Source of the DNA: G965220075 sp965220075
Lineage (GTDB): Bacteria; Chloroflexota; UBA11872
Direction of reading: 5' to 3'
Length of the DNA stretch: 64,000 nucleotides
Assembly: GCA_965220075.1 (NCBI GenBank)
Contig: OZ244806.1
Span: 2,728,001 to 2,792,000, forward strand
Shown here: piece after piece, positions 25,356 to 35,400 of the stretch
Position numbering within the stretch: position 1 is the first letter of the stretch
Layout of the letters: each line of letters begins with the position of its first letter
The notes under the pieces: model-generated
Seen by the model: only the letters and a program-made list of their open reading frames with translations
The model's database searches: none
Told to the model about the DNA's origin: nothing
Position numbers and translations under genes: made by a program

Positions 25356-25865
25356 TCAGGGCATCAGACCATGCTCCTTCAGGCTCACGACCCCGTCGCC
25401 GCCGATGATCACGTGGTCCACAATTTGAACACCCAGCAGGTCCGCCGCCTCCACCAACTGTCGGGTCAGCGCGGTGTCGTCCGCACTGGGCGTCGGATCG
25501 CCGCTGGGATGGTTGTGGCAGATGATGATGTGGGGAATGGCCGCGACCACCGCCGGCCGCAGCACTTCAGCCGGCCGGACCATCGCGGAGTTCACGTTGC
25601 CCTGGTAGATCACCCGCTGACCGACCACGTGGTTCCGGCTGTCGAGCAGCAGCACCCGCACCTGCTCTTGGGCCAGTCCGGCCATCTCCGGCGCCACGAG
25701 CTGCCGCACGTCATCGGGGCAGAGGATGGTGGGCCGGTCGTCCTCAGCGCCTGCTGGCTGGATCTCGACGCCGTAGCGCATCGTCAGCTCGTGCAGCAGG
25801 CGCAGGTTGGACCTGAGTGCGTCCAGCAGGGTCTCGTCTCGGCTGGGTTGCATCGTCTCGGTCAT
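25356..25865 (-). CDS. RadC/JAB-domain protein
   Basis: A 169-residue protein. The metalloprotease-like JAMM signature is intact: H117 and H119 in CHNHPSGDPTPSADD, then the Asp at about 129-130. This domain is widespread on plasmids and integrative elements and is annotated as DNA repair protein RadC, though no repair role is established. The ATG at 25865 is chosen because AAGGAGG lies five bases upstream; an upstream in-frame codon reaching 25958 would run through a hairpin. It is the last gene of the block with the VWA and MoxR-like genes and has its own hairpin leader. Confidence 0.85.
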   Translation of the reverse strand: MTETMQPSRDETLLDALRSNLRLLHELTMRYGVEIQPAGAEDDRPTILCPDDVRQLVAPEMAGLAQEQVRVLLLDSRNHVVGQRVIYQGNVNSAMVRPAEVLRPAVVAAIPHIIICHNHPSGDPTPSADDTALTRQLVEAADLLGVQIVDHVIIGGDGVVSLKEHGLMP

Positions 25866-26259
25866 GTCAGCCTCCTTGGCTAGCGGTTGAAAACAGAGGT
25901 GGGGCCGTCCCCGTTCTGGGGGAGGGCCCCGTGTTGCGCCGGGCTGTCCGGGTCGCAATACGGCCGTGGACCGTAAGGTTTAGACGGGCACGGTCTCGCC
26001 GCCGGGCGTCTCCATCAGCACGCCGCGGAGCGAGATAGGTGAGCGGCGTCGAAGGTGGGTGTCGCGGCACATCGCCCCTGCGCGACCGTGACGGGGTCGC
26101 GCTACCACAGGGCCCTGCGATCGGCCGCGGATGGCCGCTCCCGAAGCCGGCGCTATCGAGGCACGTCGGCTCGGCGGCTGCCCGTGCGGCTGGTCCCGCT
26201 GGATCCCGTGCCGTCCGGCAGGGCCACAGGCCCCTCTATCCGCGCCGCTTCCGCACGGC
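25866..26259. other. 394-bp intergenic region between the VWA and RadC-like genes
   Basis: Apart from the hairpin at 25901-25930 and the ribosome-binding site of the RadC-like gene I see no supported feature. Short open frames on the minus strand have no family resemblance or start signal. Confidence 0.5.
25901..25930 (-). promoter_or_regulatory. leader hairpin ahead of the RadC-like gene
   Basis: GGGGCCGTCCCC (25901-25912) and GGGGAGGGCCCC (25919-25930) pair with one mismatch around a six-base loop. On the transcribed strand a short TTTT follows, then the AAGGAGG and ATG 36 bases on. It could terminate transcription or gate translation. Confidence 0.55.
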
Positions 26260-27783
26260 TCAGCGTCGCCGCAGGGTGTTGACCACCCCGGCCAGCGTGG
26301 GCGCCAGGGCCGCCGGGGTCGCGCAGTCGATGAACCGCTCGCCGAAGAGCTGGCGCATCTCCCGCCGGTTCGTGGCCTCCAACTCAAGGCCGAGTCCCAG
26401 CACCTCGATCCGCGCGGCGTCCGCGCAGGCGTTCAGATGCCGTACGGCCGCGGGATCGTGCGGTTCGCCGTCGTGGATGATCACCAGCACCCTCAGCGCC
26501 TCGGACCGCGCGGTCATCTCCCCCAAGAGCGCCTCATACGCCGGGGCCATGCAGCTGCCGGTGTTGGGCAACAGCCCCGCCAGCCGCGCCAGCGCCCGCT
26601 CCGTCGCGTCGCCGGTCCGCACCACCGACTCCGCGCCCTCGAAGGCGATCACCGCATGCCAGATGTCCAGCTCGGCACAGGCGAGGTGCAGCGTCGCCGC
26701 CGCCGTCTGCGCCGCCGCCATGCGCGGGCCCTCCATGGATCCCGAGCGGTCCAGCAGCACCCCCACCGCCACCGACTCCGGGTCGGGCTCCGGTTCCGTC
26801 GGCACCACGAAGGGCGTGGCGTCGTGGCTGCGAATCGCCGCCCGCAGGCTCAGCCGCCCGTGCCGATCGGTCCACTCCGGCGTGCGCGCCACCTCCGGCA
26901 GCGCCAGCCGCGCGACGAGTTCCGACGCCAGCGGCTCCGCCGCCCGCAGCAGCGGACCGGGCGGCGCCAGTTGTCGGTCGCTGATGAATCCGGCGGTCGC
27001 CAACTCCGCCGGGAGGTCGTCATCCCCCGCCTCTTGCTCACCCGCGCCCGTCCAGCCCGCGCCTTCGCGGGGCCGCGGCTCGGCAGCATCGGACCGCATC
27101 CCGCGGTTCGGCGCCACCGGCATTGGCAAGCTCTCGGGCAGTGTTTGCTGCAAACCCAGGATGGCCACGATCTGCTCCGCCAGGTCATAGACCCGCCCCG
27201 TGTCGCGCGCCGTCCAGGCCCGTTCCACGAGCGGCTTCACCTTGCGCCAGCGCCGGCGATTCAACGCCGACAGGCGCCCTTTCAGCGGCAGCCCGAGTCG
27301 CTGGGCCCAGCGCCATTGCACGGCGGCCAACACCACCCAGCGCGGGTCGTCGGGGTCCTGCAGCTCCCCGCGCGGCTGCCCCAGCGGCATGGCTCGCCAA
27401 TAGGCATGTCGGGTCATCGCCGTCAGCGCCCCGCGCACCGACCAGAACTGCCCGCCCATGATCCGCTCGATGCGTTCATCCTCCAGCACGTTGGTGATCT
27501 CCTGCACCACCGGGGTCGCGCCGTCCCGCGGCGTCGTGTAGCGCGCATGGCCGACTTCGTGCACCAGCAAGCCCCGCGTGAGCAGATACTGGGTCCGCGG
27601 CGGGCCCGGGAAGGCCCTCGGATTCACGGTGATCGTGCGCTGGCCGAAGTCGCACATGCCGCTCGGGCAGATGGTGCGGTCGTCCTCCAGCCGCACCGCG
27701 AAGGCATAGGGCCCCAGAAACGACTTGCCGAAGGTCACGAGCTGCCGCTCGATGCTCGGCCACTGATACCACTGCACGGACAT
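26260..27783 (-). CDS. HExxH metallopeptidase-like / von Willebrand A protein
   Basis: A 507-residue protein. The N-terminal part carries HEVGH at 75-79, an HExxH zinc-protease motif in a helix after a beta-rich segment. The C-terminal 165 residues are a VWA domain with an intact metal site: DRSGS at 345-349, the Thr of NTGSC near 407 and the Asp of HDGEP near 438. This pairs naturally with the MoxR-type ATPase encoded directly upstream, as in CbbO/CbbQ and NorD/NorQ pairs that remodel metalloenzymes. The ATG at 27783 has AAGGAGG upstream; a longer frame to 27951 runs through a hairpin. The element-borne role is unknown. Confidence 0.78.
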   Translation of the reverse strand: MSVQWYQWPSIERQLVTFGKSFLGPYAFAVRLEDDRTICPSGMCDFGQRTITVNPRAFPGPPRTQYLLTRGLLVHEVGHARYTTPRDGATPVVQEITNVLEDERIERIMGGQFWSVRGALTAMTRHAYWRAMPLGQPRGELQDPDDPRWVVLAAVQWRWAQRLGLPLKGRLSALNRRRWRKVKPLVERAWTARDTGRVYDLAEQIVAILGLQQTLPESLPMPVAPNRGMRSDAAEPRPREGAGWTGAGEQEAGDDDLPAELATAGFISDRQLAPPGPLLRAAEPLASELVARLALPEVARTPEWTDRHGRLSLRAAIRSHDATPFVVPTEPEPDPESVAVGVLLDRSGSMEGPRMAAAQTAAATLHLACAELDIWHAVIAFEGAESVVRTGDATERALARLAGLLPNTGSCMAPAYEALLGEMTARSEALRVLVIIHDGEPHDPAAVRHLNACADAARIEVLGLGLELEATNRREMRQLFGERFIDCATPAALAPTLAGVVNTLRRR

Positions 27784-27809
27784 TGGTCTGCCTCCTTGAA
27801 GAAAACTGA

Positions 27810-27841
27810 GAGGCCCGCGCCGTATCCACGGCACGGGCCTC
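27810..27841 (-). promoter_or_regulatory. leader hairpin ahead of the VWA gene
   Basis: GAGGCCCGCGCCGT (27810-27823) pairs with ACGGCACGGGCCTC (27828-27841) with a single mismatch and a four-base loop. On the transcribed strand it is followed by TCAGTTTTCTTC, then AAGGAGG and the ATG. This resembles an intrinsic terminator placed just before a ribosome-binding site. Confidence 0.6.
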
Positions 27842-27868
27842 GGAATACCCGCTGATGTGGGTCGGGGA

Positions 27869-29476
27869 TCACAGGCCCGCCGGCCGGTGATTGGCCACCA
27901 TCTGCAGCAGCAGGTCCCGCGTCTCGCCGGCCACTCGCCCGTCCGAGTCACGGCCCGCCACCCCCGGCAGCCAGGACATCAGCGCCGCGTCCGCCAGGAT
28001 GCGTCCCGGATCCCCGGGGCCCTGCAGCGGCTCCCGTGCCAACTCGGCCCAGGCCATCAACCCCCGCGGCGTCATATCCGCCGGCAGCTGCCGCGTGCGC
28101 CGCAGGGCGCGCGTCTCCTGCGCCACCCGCACCATCCAGGTGGCGACCGTCGCCGGGAGGCTAGTTTGCCGGCGCAGCAGGGCCGCCTCGTCCTTCGGCT
28201 CCAGGTAGTCGAACTCCAGCGTCACCGGGAACCGGTCCGCCAGCGCCGCATCGATCGGGTTCACCAGGTACCCCTGGCCCTGGTTCATGGCCATCAGCAC
28301 CATGAACCCCGCCGCCGCCCCCACCTCGCGCGACCCGTGCTCGGTCAGCACCAGCGCCCGGCGCGAGATCGCCCCCAACAGCACGTTCAGCGTCTTGCCG
28401 GGCATGCGGTTGGCCTCGTCCACAAACAGCACCTGCCCCTGCCGCATCGCCTGCGTCAACGGCCCGTCCGCCCAGGCGTAGCGGGCGGACGGGCCGGCCG
28501 CCTCCAGATCACTGCCCACCGCCAGGCGGCAGGCCAGCTCCGCCTGTAAGGCGAACGGGTCGGTCGAGGCCGACCGATCCGGCACGTAGCCGCCCAGCAG
28601 GTCCACCGGCTGCATCGCCTCGTGGCCTTCGACGGTCTGCAGCTCGCGGTGCGCATAGCGCGACGCCTCGGTGGCGCACAGCGACTTGCCCGTCCCCCGT
28701 GGGCCCACCAGCATGGCGTGCAGTCCACGCTCCACCGCCAGCACCAGCTGGCCCAGCTGCGGGCCGCAGAAGGTGGCGCCCTCGACCCGCCGCGTCAGCG
28801 CCTCCGGCAGCCGGCTGGGCGCCACCAGCCCCGTCGCCCGGTAGACCGTCAACGCCTCCGGGTCCGTCAGCAGCGGCGCCAGGTCATCCGAGGTCGGGTC
28901 GGGTCGTGCGTCACACGCGACCTCGATCACCAGCCGGTGCAACCGGTCGTTCGTCGGCGCCGGCGATTGGTCGCGATAGATCAGCCAGTACCAGAGCTCA
29001 TCCGCCACCCGCGCCAGCGGCACGGCCAGCGATTCACCCACCTCCTCCTCGGCCGCCTGCCAGACCACCAGGAGGGCCTCCCAAGCATCCAGCAGATCAG
29101 TCGCCGTCTCGCGGCTGGCGAAGGCCTCCAGCAGCGCCACCAGCCCCAGGTCGGCGTCGACCCGCCGCAACCCGGCCATCGTCGAGCCCGCGAAGCTCAT
29201 GATCCGTTCGCCGCGCGTGTGGCGCCGCGGCCGCCGCCGCAGCCACAGCCCATCGCCATCCGCGAGCCGCGTCCGTGCCTCCAGCACATCGCCCTGCAGG
29301 CCCATCACCACGGCCTCCATCAGCGGCACCGCCCAGGGCGCCGGTCCCTCACGCCGCCGGGCCTGGGCCGGCAGCCGCTCGTTGGTCTGCAACCACGGCG
29401 CCAGCGGCGTCGCCTCCTTGCCACACAGCAGCTGCTCCCGGATTTGCCAGCCGTAGACGTTGAGTTGGCGTGCCAT
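27869..29476 (-). CDS. MoxR/CbbQ-type AAA+ ATPase
   Basis: A 535-residue protein. A helical N-terminal region of about 230 residues precedes the AAA+ core: Walker A GPRGTGKS at 258-265, Walker B VLFVDEANR near 340, and a sensor region in MVLMAMNQGQGYLVN. The VDEANR box and the downstream R-finger region fit the MoxR/CbbQ/NorQ class. Such ATPases act with a VWA partner, here the next gene. The long N-terminal extension is unusual for MoxR and has no recognised family. The ATG at 29476 follows GGGGAGG. The pair belongs to the element backbone. Confidence 0.85.
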   Translation of the reverse strand: MARQLNVYGWQIREQLLCGKEATPLAPWLQTNERLPAQARRREGPAPWAVPLMEAVVMGLQGDVLEARTRLADGDGLWLRRRPRRHTRGERIMSFAGSTMAGLRRVDADLGLVALLEAFASRETATDLLDAWEALLVVWQAAEEEVGESLAVPLARVADELWYWLIYRDQSPAPTNDRLHRLVIEVACDARPDPTSDDLAPLLTDPEALTVYRATGLVAPSRLPEALTRRVEGATFCGPQLGQLVLAVERGLHAMLVGPRGTGKSLCATEASRYAHRELQTVEGHEAMQPVDLLGGYVPDRSASTDPFALQAELACRLAVGSDLEAAGPSARYAWADGPLTQAMRQGQVLFVDEANRMPGKTLNVLLGAISRRALVLTEHGSREVGAAAGFMVLMAMNQGQGYLVNPIDAALADRFPVTLEFDYLEPKDEAALLRRQTSLPATVATWMVRVAQETRALRRTRQLPADMTPRGLMAWAELAREPLQGPGDPGRILADAALMSWLPGVAGRDSDGRVAGETRDLLLQMVANHRPAGL

Positions 29477-29509
29477 CGGGTACCTCCCCTTCTTCCGTGT
29501 CGTGGAACG

Positions 29510-29554
29510 CCCGCGCGGGCCCGGCCCTCGGGGCCGGCACCACCCGCGCGGGCG
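29510..29554 (-). promoter_or_regulatory. leader hairpin ahead of the MoxR-like gene
   Basis: The outer stem GCCCGCGCGGG (29510-29520) pairs with CCCGCGCGGGC (29544-29554); an inner stem pairs CCGGCCC (29522-29528) with GGGCCGG (29532-29538). It lies 34 bases upstream of the start codon. Confidence 0.6.
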
Positions 29555-29589
29555 CCGCCCCTCGCCGGGGCCTTCTCGAATCCGGGCGC

Positions 29590-30243
29590 TCAGCTCAGCG
29601 CGGCGCCCGCCGGTCCCACCAGCACCTGCTGGGTGAGCTCCGCAATCCAGGCGGCCGCGGTGCGCCGGTCCAGCCGGCGGAGATCGCAGCCGTAGCGCGC
29701 CGATGCGGCGGCCAGGACATCCAGGCCCAAGCGGTCGCCGAGCAGCCGCAGCGCCTTCAGCTGGATGGGGAGCAGACCCTCAGCCGCGGCAGCGGTGGCG
29801 GGTTCCGCTGTGTGTGGCGCCGCCTCACCGCGCACTTGCCGGCGCGTCCCGCGCGGGCGGTCGATCCAGTCGGGGTCCACCGCCACCCGGTGCCAGGTGC
29901 CGCGCGCGATGTGCGCCGGACGCACTCCGCCCGTCAACTGCCGGATCGCGGCCGCGGCCTGCCGGCGGGTGATATCGCTCACCGCCACGCCGAAGCGCAC
30001 CGGCAGCTCCCGGCGCCAGTCCGCTCCCAGCAACTCCGCCAATAGGGTCAGCTGCCGGTTGCGCGCCGGCCGCTGCCCATACGGCACCTGCCGGGCGACC
30101 GCCGCCACGGGGCGCTCGCCATCAGCGGTCGGCGCCGAGTGGCCGACCGCGCTCGTCATTTTCGTGGGGGCCGTCACTAGCCCGCCACGCCGAAACATGC
30201 GCCGCACTGCCTGAGGCAGCAGACGCCCTGAACCTGGGAACAC
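29590..30243 (-). CDS. small protein with two copies of a helical module
   Basis: A 217-residue protein. Two stretches of about 45 residues resemble each other: one near 64-106 with RFGVAVSDITRRQAAAAIRQL, the other near 160-205 with RYGCDLRRLDRRTAAAWIAEL (each also has an LL...LG lead-in). Modules of the form T/D-RRxAxxxIxxL are often attached to recombination or single-strand-annealing proteins of phages and plasmids; the link is from memory. The GTG start at 30243 follows AAAGGAGG. It is the first gene of the MoxR-VWA-RadC run. Function unknown. Confidence 0.65.
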   Translation of the reverse strand: MFPGSGRLLPQAVRRMFRRGGLVTAPTKMTSAVGHSAPTADGERPVAAVARQVPYGQRPARNRQLTLLAELLGADWRRELPVRFGVAVSDITRRQAAAAIRQLTGGVRPAHIARGTWHRVAVDPDWIDRPRGTRRQVRGEAAPHTAEPATAAAAEGLLPIQLKALRLLGDRLGLDVLAAASARYGCDLRRLDRRTAAAWIAELTQQVLVGPAGAALS

Positions 30244-30275
30244 GACGCTCCTCCTTTGCCCATCAAGGGCACGAA

Positions 30276-30304
30276 GGCCCGCCGGGTCCCATCGCCGGCG
30301 GGCC
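30276..30304 (-). promoter_or_regulatory. leader hairpin ahead of the helical-module gene
   Basis: GGCCCGCCGG (30276-30285) pairs perfectly with CCGGCGGGCC (30295-30304), with a nine-base loop. It lies 33 bases upstream of the GTG start, with the AGGAGG between. Confidence 0.6.
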
Positions 30305-31237
30305 GTGGGCCACCCTCCGGTGGCTGTCCCGCCGGCGCGTTGATACGCCGACTCAAACCTCGACGCCCGGAGCGACCTCCCCGCGCTCCAGCGTCCTAGC
30401 TCTCAAGAACCGGGCAACCTCCCGTCACCCGGTCATACCAATCCGTGTCGCGGGCCCGCGGCGGTTTTGTGTTGCGCGGGGGTCGCGACAGAGAAAGCAT
30501 GCCCGCGATGGCCTGGGGCGCCTATCCAGGTTTCCGTAAACGTGGAGCCGCAGTAGCACGACCCCCGGTACGGCCAGGCAGCGGGCGGCGCAGTGGTTCC
30601 CAAAGTCGCGATTGGTTACCGCGGATCGCGCAGATTCGGCTGCGGCAGTCGACCCACACACCCGCTAGACGCGAGAGGTCGGTGTATGCGCGACGGCCCT
30701 ACAGCTTGGCGACGCCCCCTGAAGGCTCTGCGCATGAGGGCACGCCACCGGCATCCCGCCCGAGGACCGTGCCCAAGGTCGAGTCCTCACGGAGGCCGGC
30801 CTCTAGCCCAGCCTCAGCCAGCATTCAGCACCGAAACACCTCGGCGGGGCCAAGACTCACGAGCCAGCCTGCGACCACCCAACGAAGGGTGCTGTCTCAG
30901 CGTGGCGACCCCTTGACGAGATGCACCTGACGGGTTGCGCGCCGCCCGTGCCACTGAAAGCCGACCGGCCCGGACCTCCACCGCTGCTCCAATGCGTCGC
31001 GCAGGTATGCGGTCAATTCAGCTAGAAGCAGTTAGGCGAAGCTTGCGCGCTATCTCAGCCCGCCCGCGACACCCCACCAACACGCCGATAGCAGCCGAAG
31101 CTCCGCTTCCGTTCCACTCGGCCGCACCACACCCGGTCGAATGGACATCGACCGGCCCTTAGGTCATCCCGGCGTCATCCCGAGGGCTGGCCAGGCCGGG
31201 GGGCCAGGTCCAGCAAAGCCCGCTGGCAGTTGGCCGG
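30305..31237. other. 930-bp region without recognisable genes
   Basis: The left part probably holds the promoter of the minus-strand block, with a copy of the element motif at 30524-30539. From about 30600 onwards I see no reading frame with family resemblance on either strand. The boundary between element backbone and defence cargo should lie here. Confidence 0.5.
30524..30539 (-). promoter_or_regulatory. element motif, exact copy 1
   Basis: ATCCAGGTTTCCGTAA on the plus strand, repeated exactly at 63631-63646. It is about 280 bases upstream of the first gene of the MoxR-VWA-RadC block on the minus strand. Probably an operator or promoter part shared by element operons. Confidence 0.5.
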
Positions 31238-32428
31238 TCAGACAGTTCGGGTAGTCGGCCCGCGGCGCCCCCTGGCACTGGCCGGATAGAGCGGCCCTGG
31301 GCTGAGCCGCTCGAAGAATGCAGCGTCCGACACCGTCACGCTGCACCAGTAGAAGCCCAGCGCCTGGAACGTCGCGATGTCCGGCAGGTGTGCCGCCGCT
31401 GCCCCACAGCCGCGTCATAGCCGAAGATCCGGCCGTACCCGCCGTCGAAGCGCAGCTACCAACAGGTTCGGCTCGGGGCACTGGACATCGAGGGAAATGG
31501 CTGCGACAACGCCTACGGGGACCGTGTACTGGGTGTTCACAATGGGCCAGGGATCCGGTACACCAGCAGGCCATCAGGCTCGCGCGGGACGACGACGAGC
31601 GTCTGGCCCAGGGTCTGGTCCCAGATGACGCCGGCCATCACCACACGCGTGCAGACGGCGGAGATGGAGCCGATCACCAATTCGAACGAGGCGTCCGGTA
31701 CGTCATGGCGCTGCGGCTTCCGGCCAGCTCGATGGCCTGGGCGGCACTCGTGCTGCTAATGACGCGCTGCAGGGTGGCTGGGGTTGATGGCGCGGGTGGC
31801 GCCACCGGGGCAGGCAGTCCTGGCGCCGCGGCCGGGCTCGATGGCCCAGGCGGCCAAGGGGGGCGCGGGTGGCGGTGAGGACGGCGGAGGGGCCGGGCCT
31901 TGATCCGTCGGGGACACCGCTGCGCGACCGAAGACCCAGGGGCAGGCCTGTTCTATCGCCAGGATATTCTCGCTGGTGACTTTGAACTTGATCTCTATGG
32001 TGAAGGGCTCGTCGGCTGCCGGCGTGTTCGGCGTCTCAAGGTGGTCGTGGATCACTTCGAGGTGCTGGCGCAACTGCGCCGGCTGGCTGTCGCTCAACAG
32101 TAGCTGTCCTAGCGGAATGTGGTTGGACGTACAGAGAACGGTGATACCACCGTGTTCGTCCAGCAGAATCTCCTCGGGCACTGAGGACGCCTCGCGATTC
32201 GTGGCCGAATCCTCGCCAAGCGGCGTATTGACGTAGTAGCTTCCGTGCGTGCCGTAGATGGGGTCGCAGGTTACGGCCACGCCGTTGGTCAGTTCGTCGG
32301 GAGAGTTGGGATGCATCAGCATGCCCATCACCGCCGCAGGGCGATCGATGCCATGAAACTTGCGCTCGGTGATGGCTGAACACCGTCTTGCAGCGCAGTT
32401 CGGCAATCGGGTGCCCCTGAAGCGGCAC
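31238..32428 (-). pseudogene. decayed PEP/pyruvate-binding (PPDK-like) protein
   Basis: Reading leftwards from about 32406, the sequence resembles the end of the pyruvate phosphate dikinase/PEP synthase ATP-binding domain: the region with MLMHPNSPDELTNGVAV, VPEEILLDEHGG and IEQACPWVFG. A Pro-rich linker follows. In shifted frames a second domain can be read, with LVIGSISAVCTRVVMAG, then NTQYTVPVGVVAAISLDV, then FDGGYGRIFGYD and finally LSPGPLYPASARG. At least three single-base frame changes are needed to join these. The N-terminal part is missing, cut off at the defence helicase gene. The second domain is not one I can name. Confidence 0.6.
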
Positions 32429-32466
32429 TTCGACGTGCCCAGTTTCCAGGAGGCTTTGATGCCACG

Positions 32467-35400
32467 ATGAGTGAGCAGCAGTCAGCGATGACGCAAGGCG
32501 AAATCGCTATTGCCGTCGGCGATGTGGTCGCCGGCCTGGAGGCGAGCGAGCTCGTCCAGATTCAGCGTGTCGTTCCGTTTGGCAGCAGGACCCTCGTCGA
32601 GGGAGTGGGCCTGGATTCGAGACGATTGGTGAAACGCCCCCCGTCCACCGAGGAACTCGCCGGCCTCGACAAGGTGCGCGGCCAGCAACACTCGTTCGAC
32701 GGGGACCCACAACTCTTCCTGCTCGGGAGGGAGGCGGAGCGCATTCGCATCGCCCACCAGTTCGATCCGCTCTTTGCGGTGAACTCCAGCATCGTCGACC
32801 CGCTGCCCCATCAGGTCGAGGCGGCTTACCGCTATCTCCTGCCTCTGCCGAGAATCCGCTTTCTGCTGGCCGACGATACGGGCGCCGGCAAGACGATCAT
32901 GGCCGGACTCCTGATGAAGGAGCTGCTCTTCAGGGGAGTGATTCGAAAGGTCCTCATCATCACTCCTGGTGGTTTAACGAAGCAGTGGGCGGAGGAAGAA
33001 CTCCAAGAGAAATTCGGCCTCTATGCGCGGCTGGTGAACCGTGCCACGTTTGAAGGCGAACCGGGCCAGTTCGCACGCTACGAGGAGGGCACCTTTATCA
33101 CGTCCATTGACTTCCTAGCCCGAAACGACGGCTGCCTCAACGCAGTTTCCGCCACGCAGTGGGACCTCGTGATCGTGGACGAGGCACACAAGCTCTCCGC
33201 CTACGAATACGGCTCTAAATTGGAGGAGAGTGAGCGGTACAAGGCCGTCAAGGCGCTCACCAACAAGACGGATCACCTGCTCTTCCTAACTGCCACGCCG
33301 CACCGGGGAAGAAGAGACACCTTCCGCCGCCTGCTCTTGCTGCTCGACGAAGATCTGTTTCAGAAGGATGAGCATGTTGCCGACCGCGTACTGCAAAAGG
33401 CGGCGACTCCCCAACTGTCCGTCCGGGAGGACTTCGAGGCCGAGCGGCCGATTAGCGGCGCAAGGAACCGGTTCTTTCTCCGCCGGCTGAAGGAGGAGAT
33501 GGTCGACTGGGACAACCAGGCGTTGTTCAAGAACCGTCACACCAAGACCACGGGCTACGAACTTACGCCTGAGGAAAAGTCGCTCTACGACTCGGTGACC
33601 AGCTACGTCCGCTCCAAGCGCAAGGAGGCCAAGGCGAAGAGGAACCGCAATGTGGAGCTGACGCTCATGGTCATGCAGCGTCGGCTGGCCAGCAGCCTCT
33701 ATGCCATTACGAGGACCCTGGGGAATAGGCTGTCCGTCCTCGAGGACGTGCTCGCTATCCTCCGAGATCCCACGCGTTCCGAAGCGGAGAAGAAGCGTCT
33801 GCTTCGGGGAGAAGAAACCGTTGGCGACCCGCGCGACATCGCCGCATACGAGGACCTGACCGAAGAGGAACGGGAGCGCACCGATCAACGCATCTTCCGC
33901 CAAGTCTTGACGGATGATCCGGCCAAGGTTGAGGAGGAGCGCGACGAAGTCGAGCGACTCCTTCGGCTCGCAGACAGCCTAAAGCAGCACCGCGAGGCGA
34001 AGTTCTCGGAGTTGCTCGCCGTTCTGGACTCCTCCGACGTGATCCGCGCAGACGACGAGAAGCTGCTGATCTTCACGGAGCACCGGGACACTCTCGACAG
34101 CCTCGCGACCCGACTCGAAGAGAAGGGCTACACGGTCGCCACGTTTCACGGCGGCATGGACGTCGATTCGCGTAAGCAAGCCCAGCGTCACTTCCGGACG
34201 CGGGCCAAGATCATGGTGGCGACGGATGCCGCCGGCGAGGGAATCAACCTTCAGTTCTGCCGTTATCTGATCAACTGGGACATCCCGTGGAATCCCAACC
34301 GGCTCGAACAGCGGATGGGGCGCATCCATCGCTACGGGCAGGCCGACGACGTGTGGGTTTACAACCTTGTTTCCCAGAACACTCGAGAGGGGGCGGTCCT
34401 TGAAAAGGTCCTCTCGAAAATGGACGTCATGCGCGAGCAGATGGGATCGGATCGGGTCTACGACGTGATCGACGATTGGCTGGAGGATGTACCCCGGGTA
34501 CGGCTTATCGAGAGAGCCATCGACTCTGACGACGAAACGGAGGCTTCCAAGGCGACCGACGACGCTCTGTCCACGGCGTCGAGGGAACGCGCCGAGAGGC
34601 TTCTGGCCTTGCAGAAGAAGACGTCGCTTGCCTCGCGGCTCGACTTGCGTTCGGCCCGAGACTTGCGCGACGCATCGGATGAGCGCCGGCTGCAGCCGTT
34701 GTTCATTCAGCGGTTTTTCGAACGCGCGTGGGCTGCCTGCGGTGGAACCATCCGAAAGGACGACGACTTTCCGGTATGGCACATCGGTGCCACGCCAACC
34801 GCACTACTCGATTGCGCGCGGGAGCGGCGGCAGCCGCTGCCCGAAAACCACCAGACGCCCTTCGTCTTCGACAAGCAGCTCGTCAGCGTCGCCAGCAGAG
34901 TGAGCATTCCGGAGCGCACGAAGCTCCTGGGGCCGGGGCATCCGCTGTTCGACACGCTGATCGAGTGGACCATTTCCGAGGCGCGCCAGGCATTTGCGAG
35001 AGGCGCGATTCTCGTCGACCCCAATATTGCCAGGCCTCAGCGGGTCTGGCTTGTCCGCTCCACCATCGACGACGGTCGTCGGCAGTGGCGGCGCGAAGGC
35101 CGGAAGCCGCCGGCCCACGAACGGCTGGCCGTCGTCGTGCAAGACCATCTTGGACTCCGCACGACCTCGCCGTCCTATCTTCTGAACTGCGCGCCGCCCG
35201 AGTCGGAAATCCCGACGCCCGAGATCGTAGTTCGAGACCCCGAGGAAATACAGGCATGGGCGTATGAGCATGTCACCGAACCCCAACTCGACCAGATAAA
35301 GGTCGCTCGGTCCGAGGAATGCGAGCTGCGTCGGCAGTATCTGAACACGGCCTTCACAGACCTCATCCTGGAGCTACAGCACGAACTGAATGACCTGCAG

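Noticed and set aside
25867..26072. Small minus-strand frame upstream of the RadC-like gene
   Set aside because: It runs through the leader hairpin and lacks a ribosome-binding site.
26131..27855. Plus-strand open frame (574 codons) over the VWA gene
   Set aside because: Shadow of a gene with HExxH and MIDAS motifs; Arg/His/Pro-rich with no domain.
30445..31160. Short overlapping open frames in the gap before the PPDK-like remnant
   Set aside because: Arg/Pro/Ser-rich translations in several frames, no start signals and no family resemblance.
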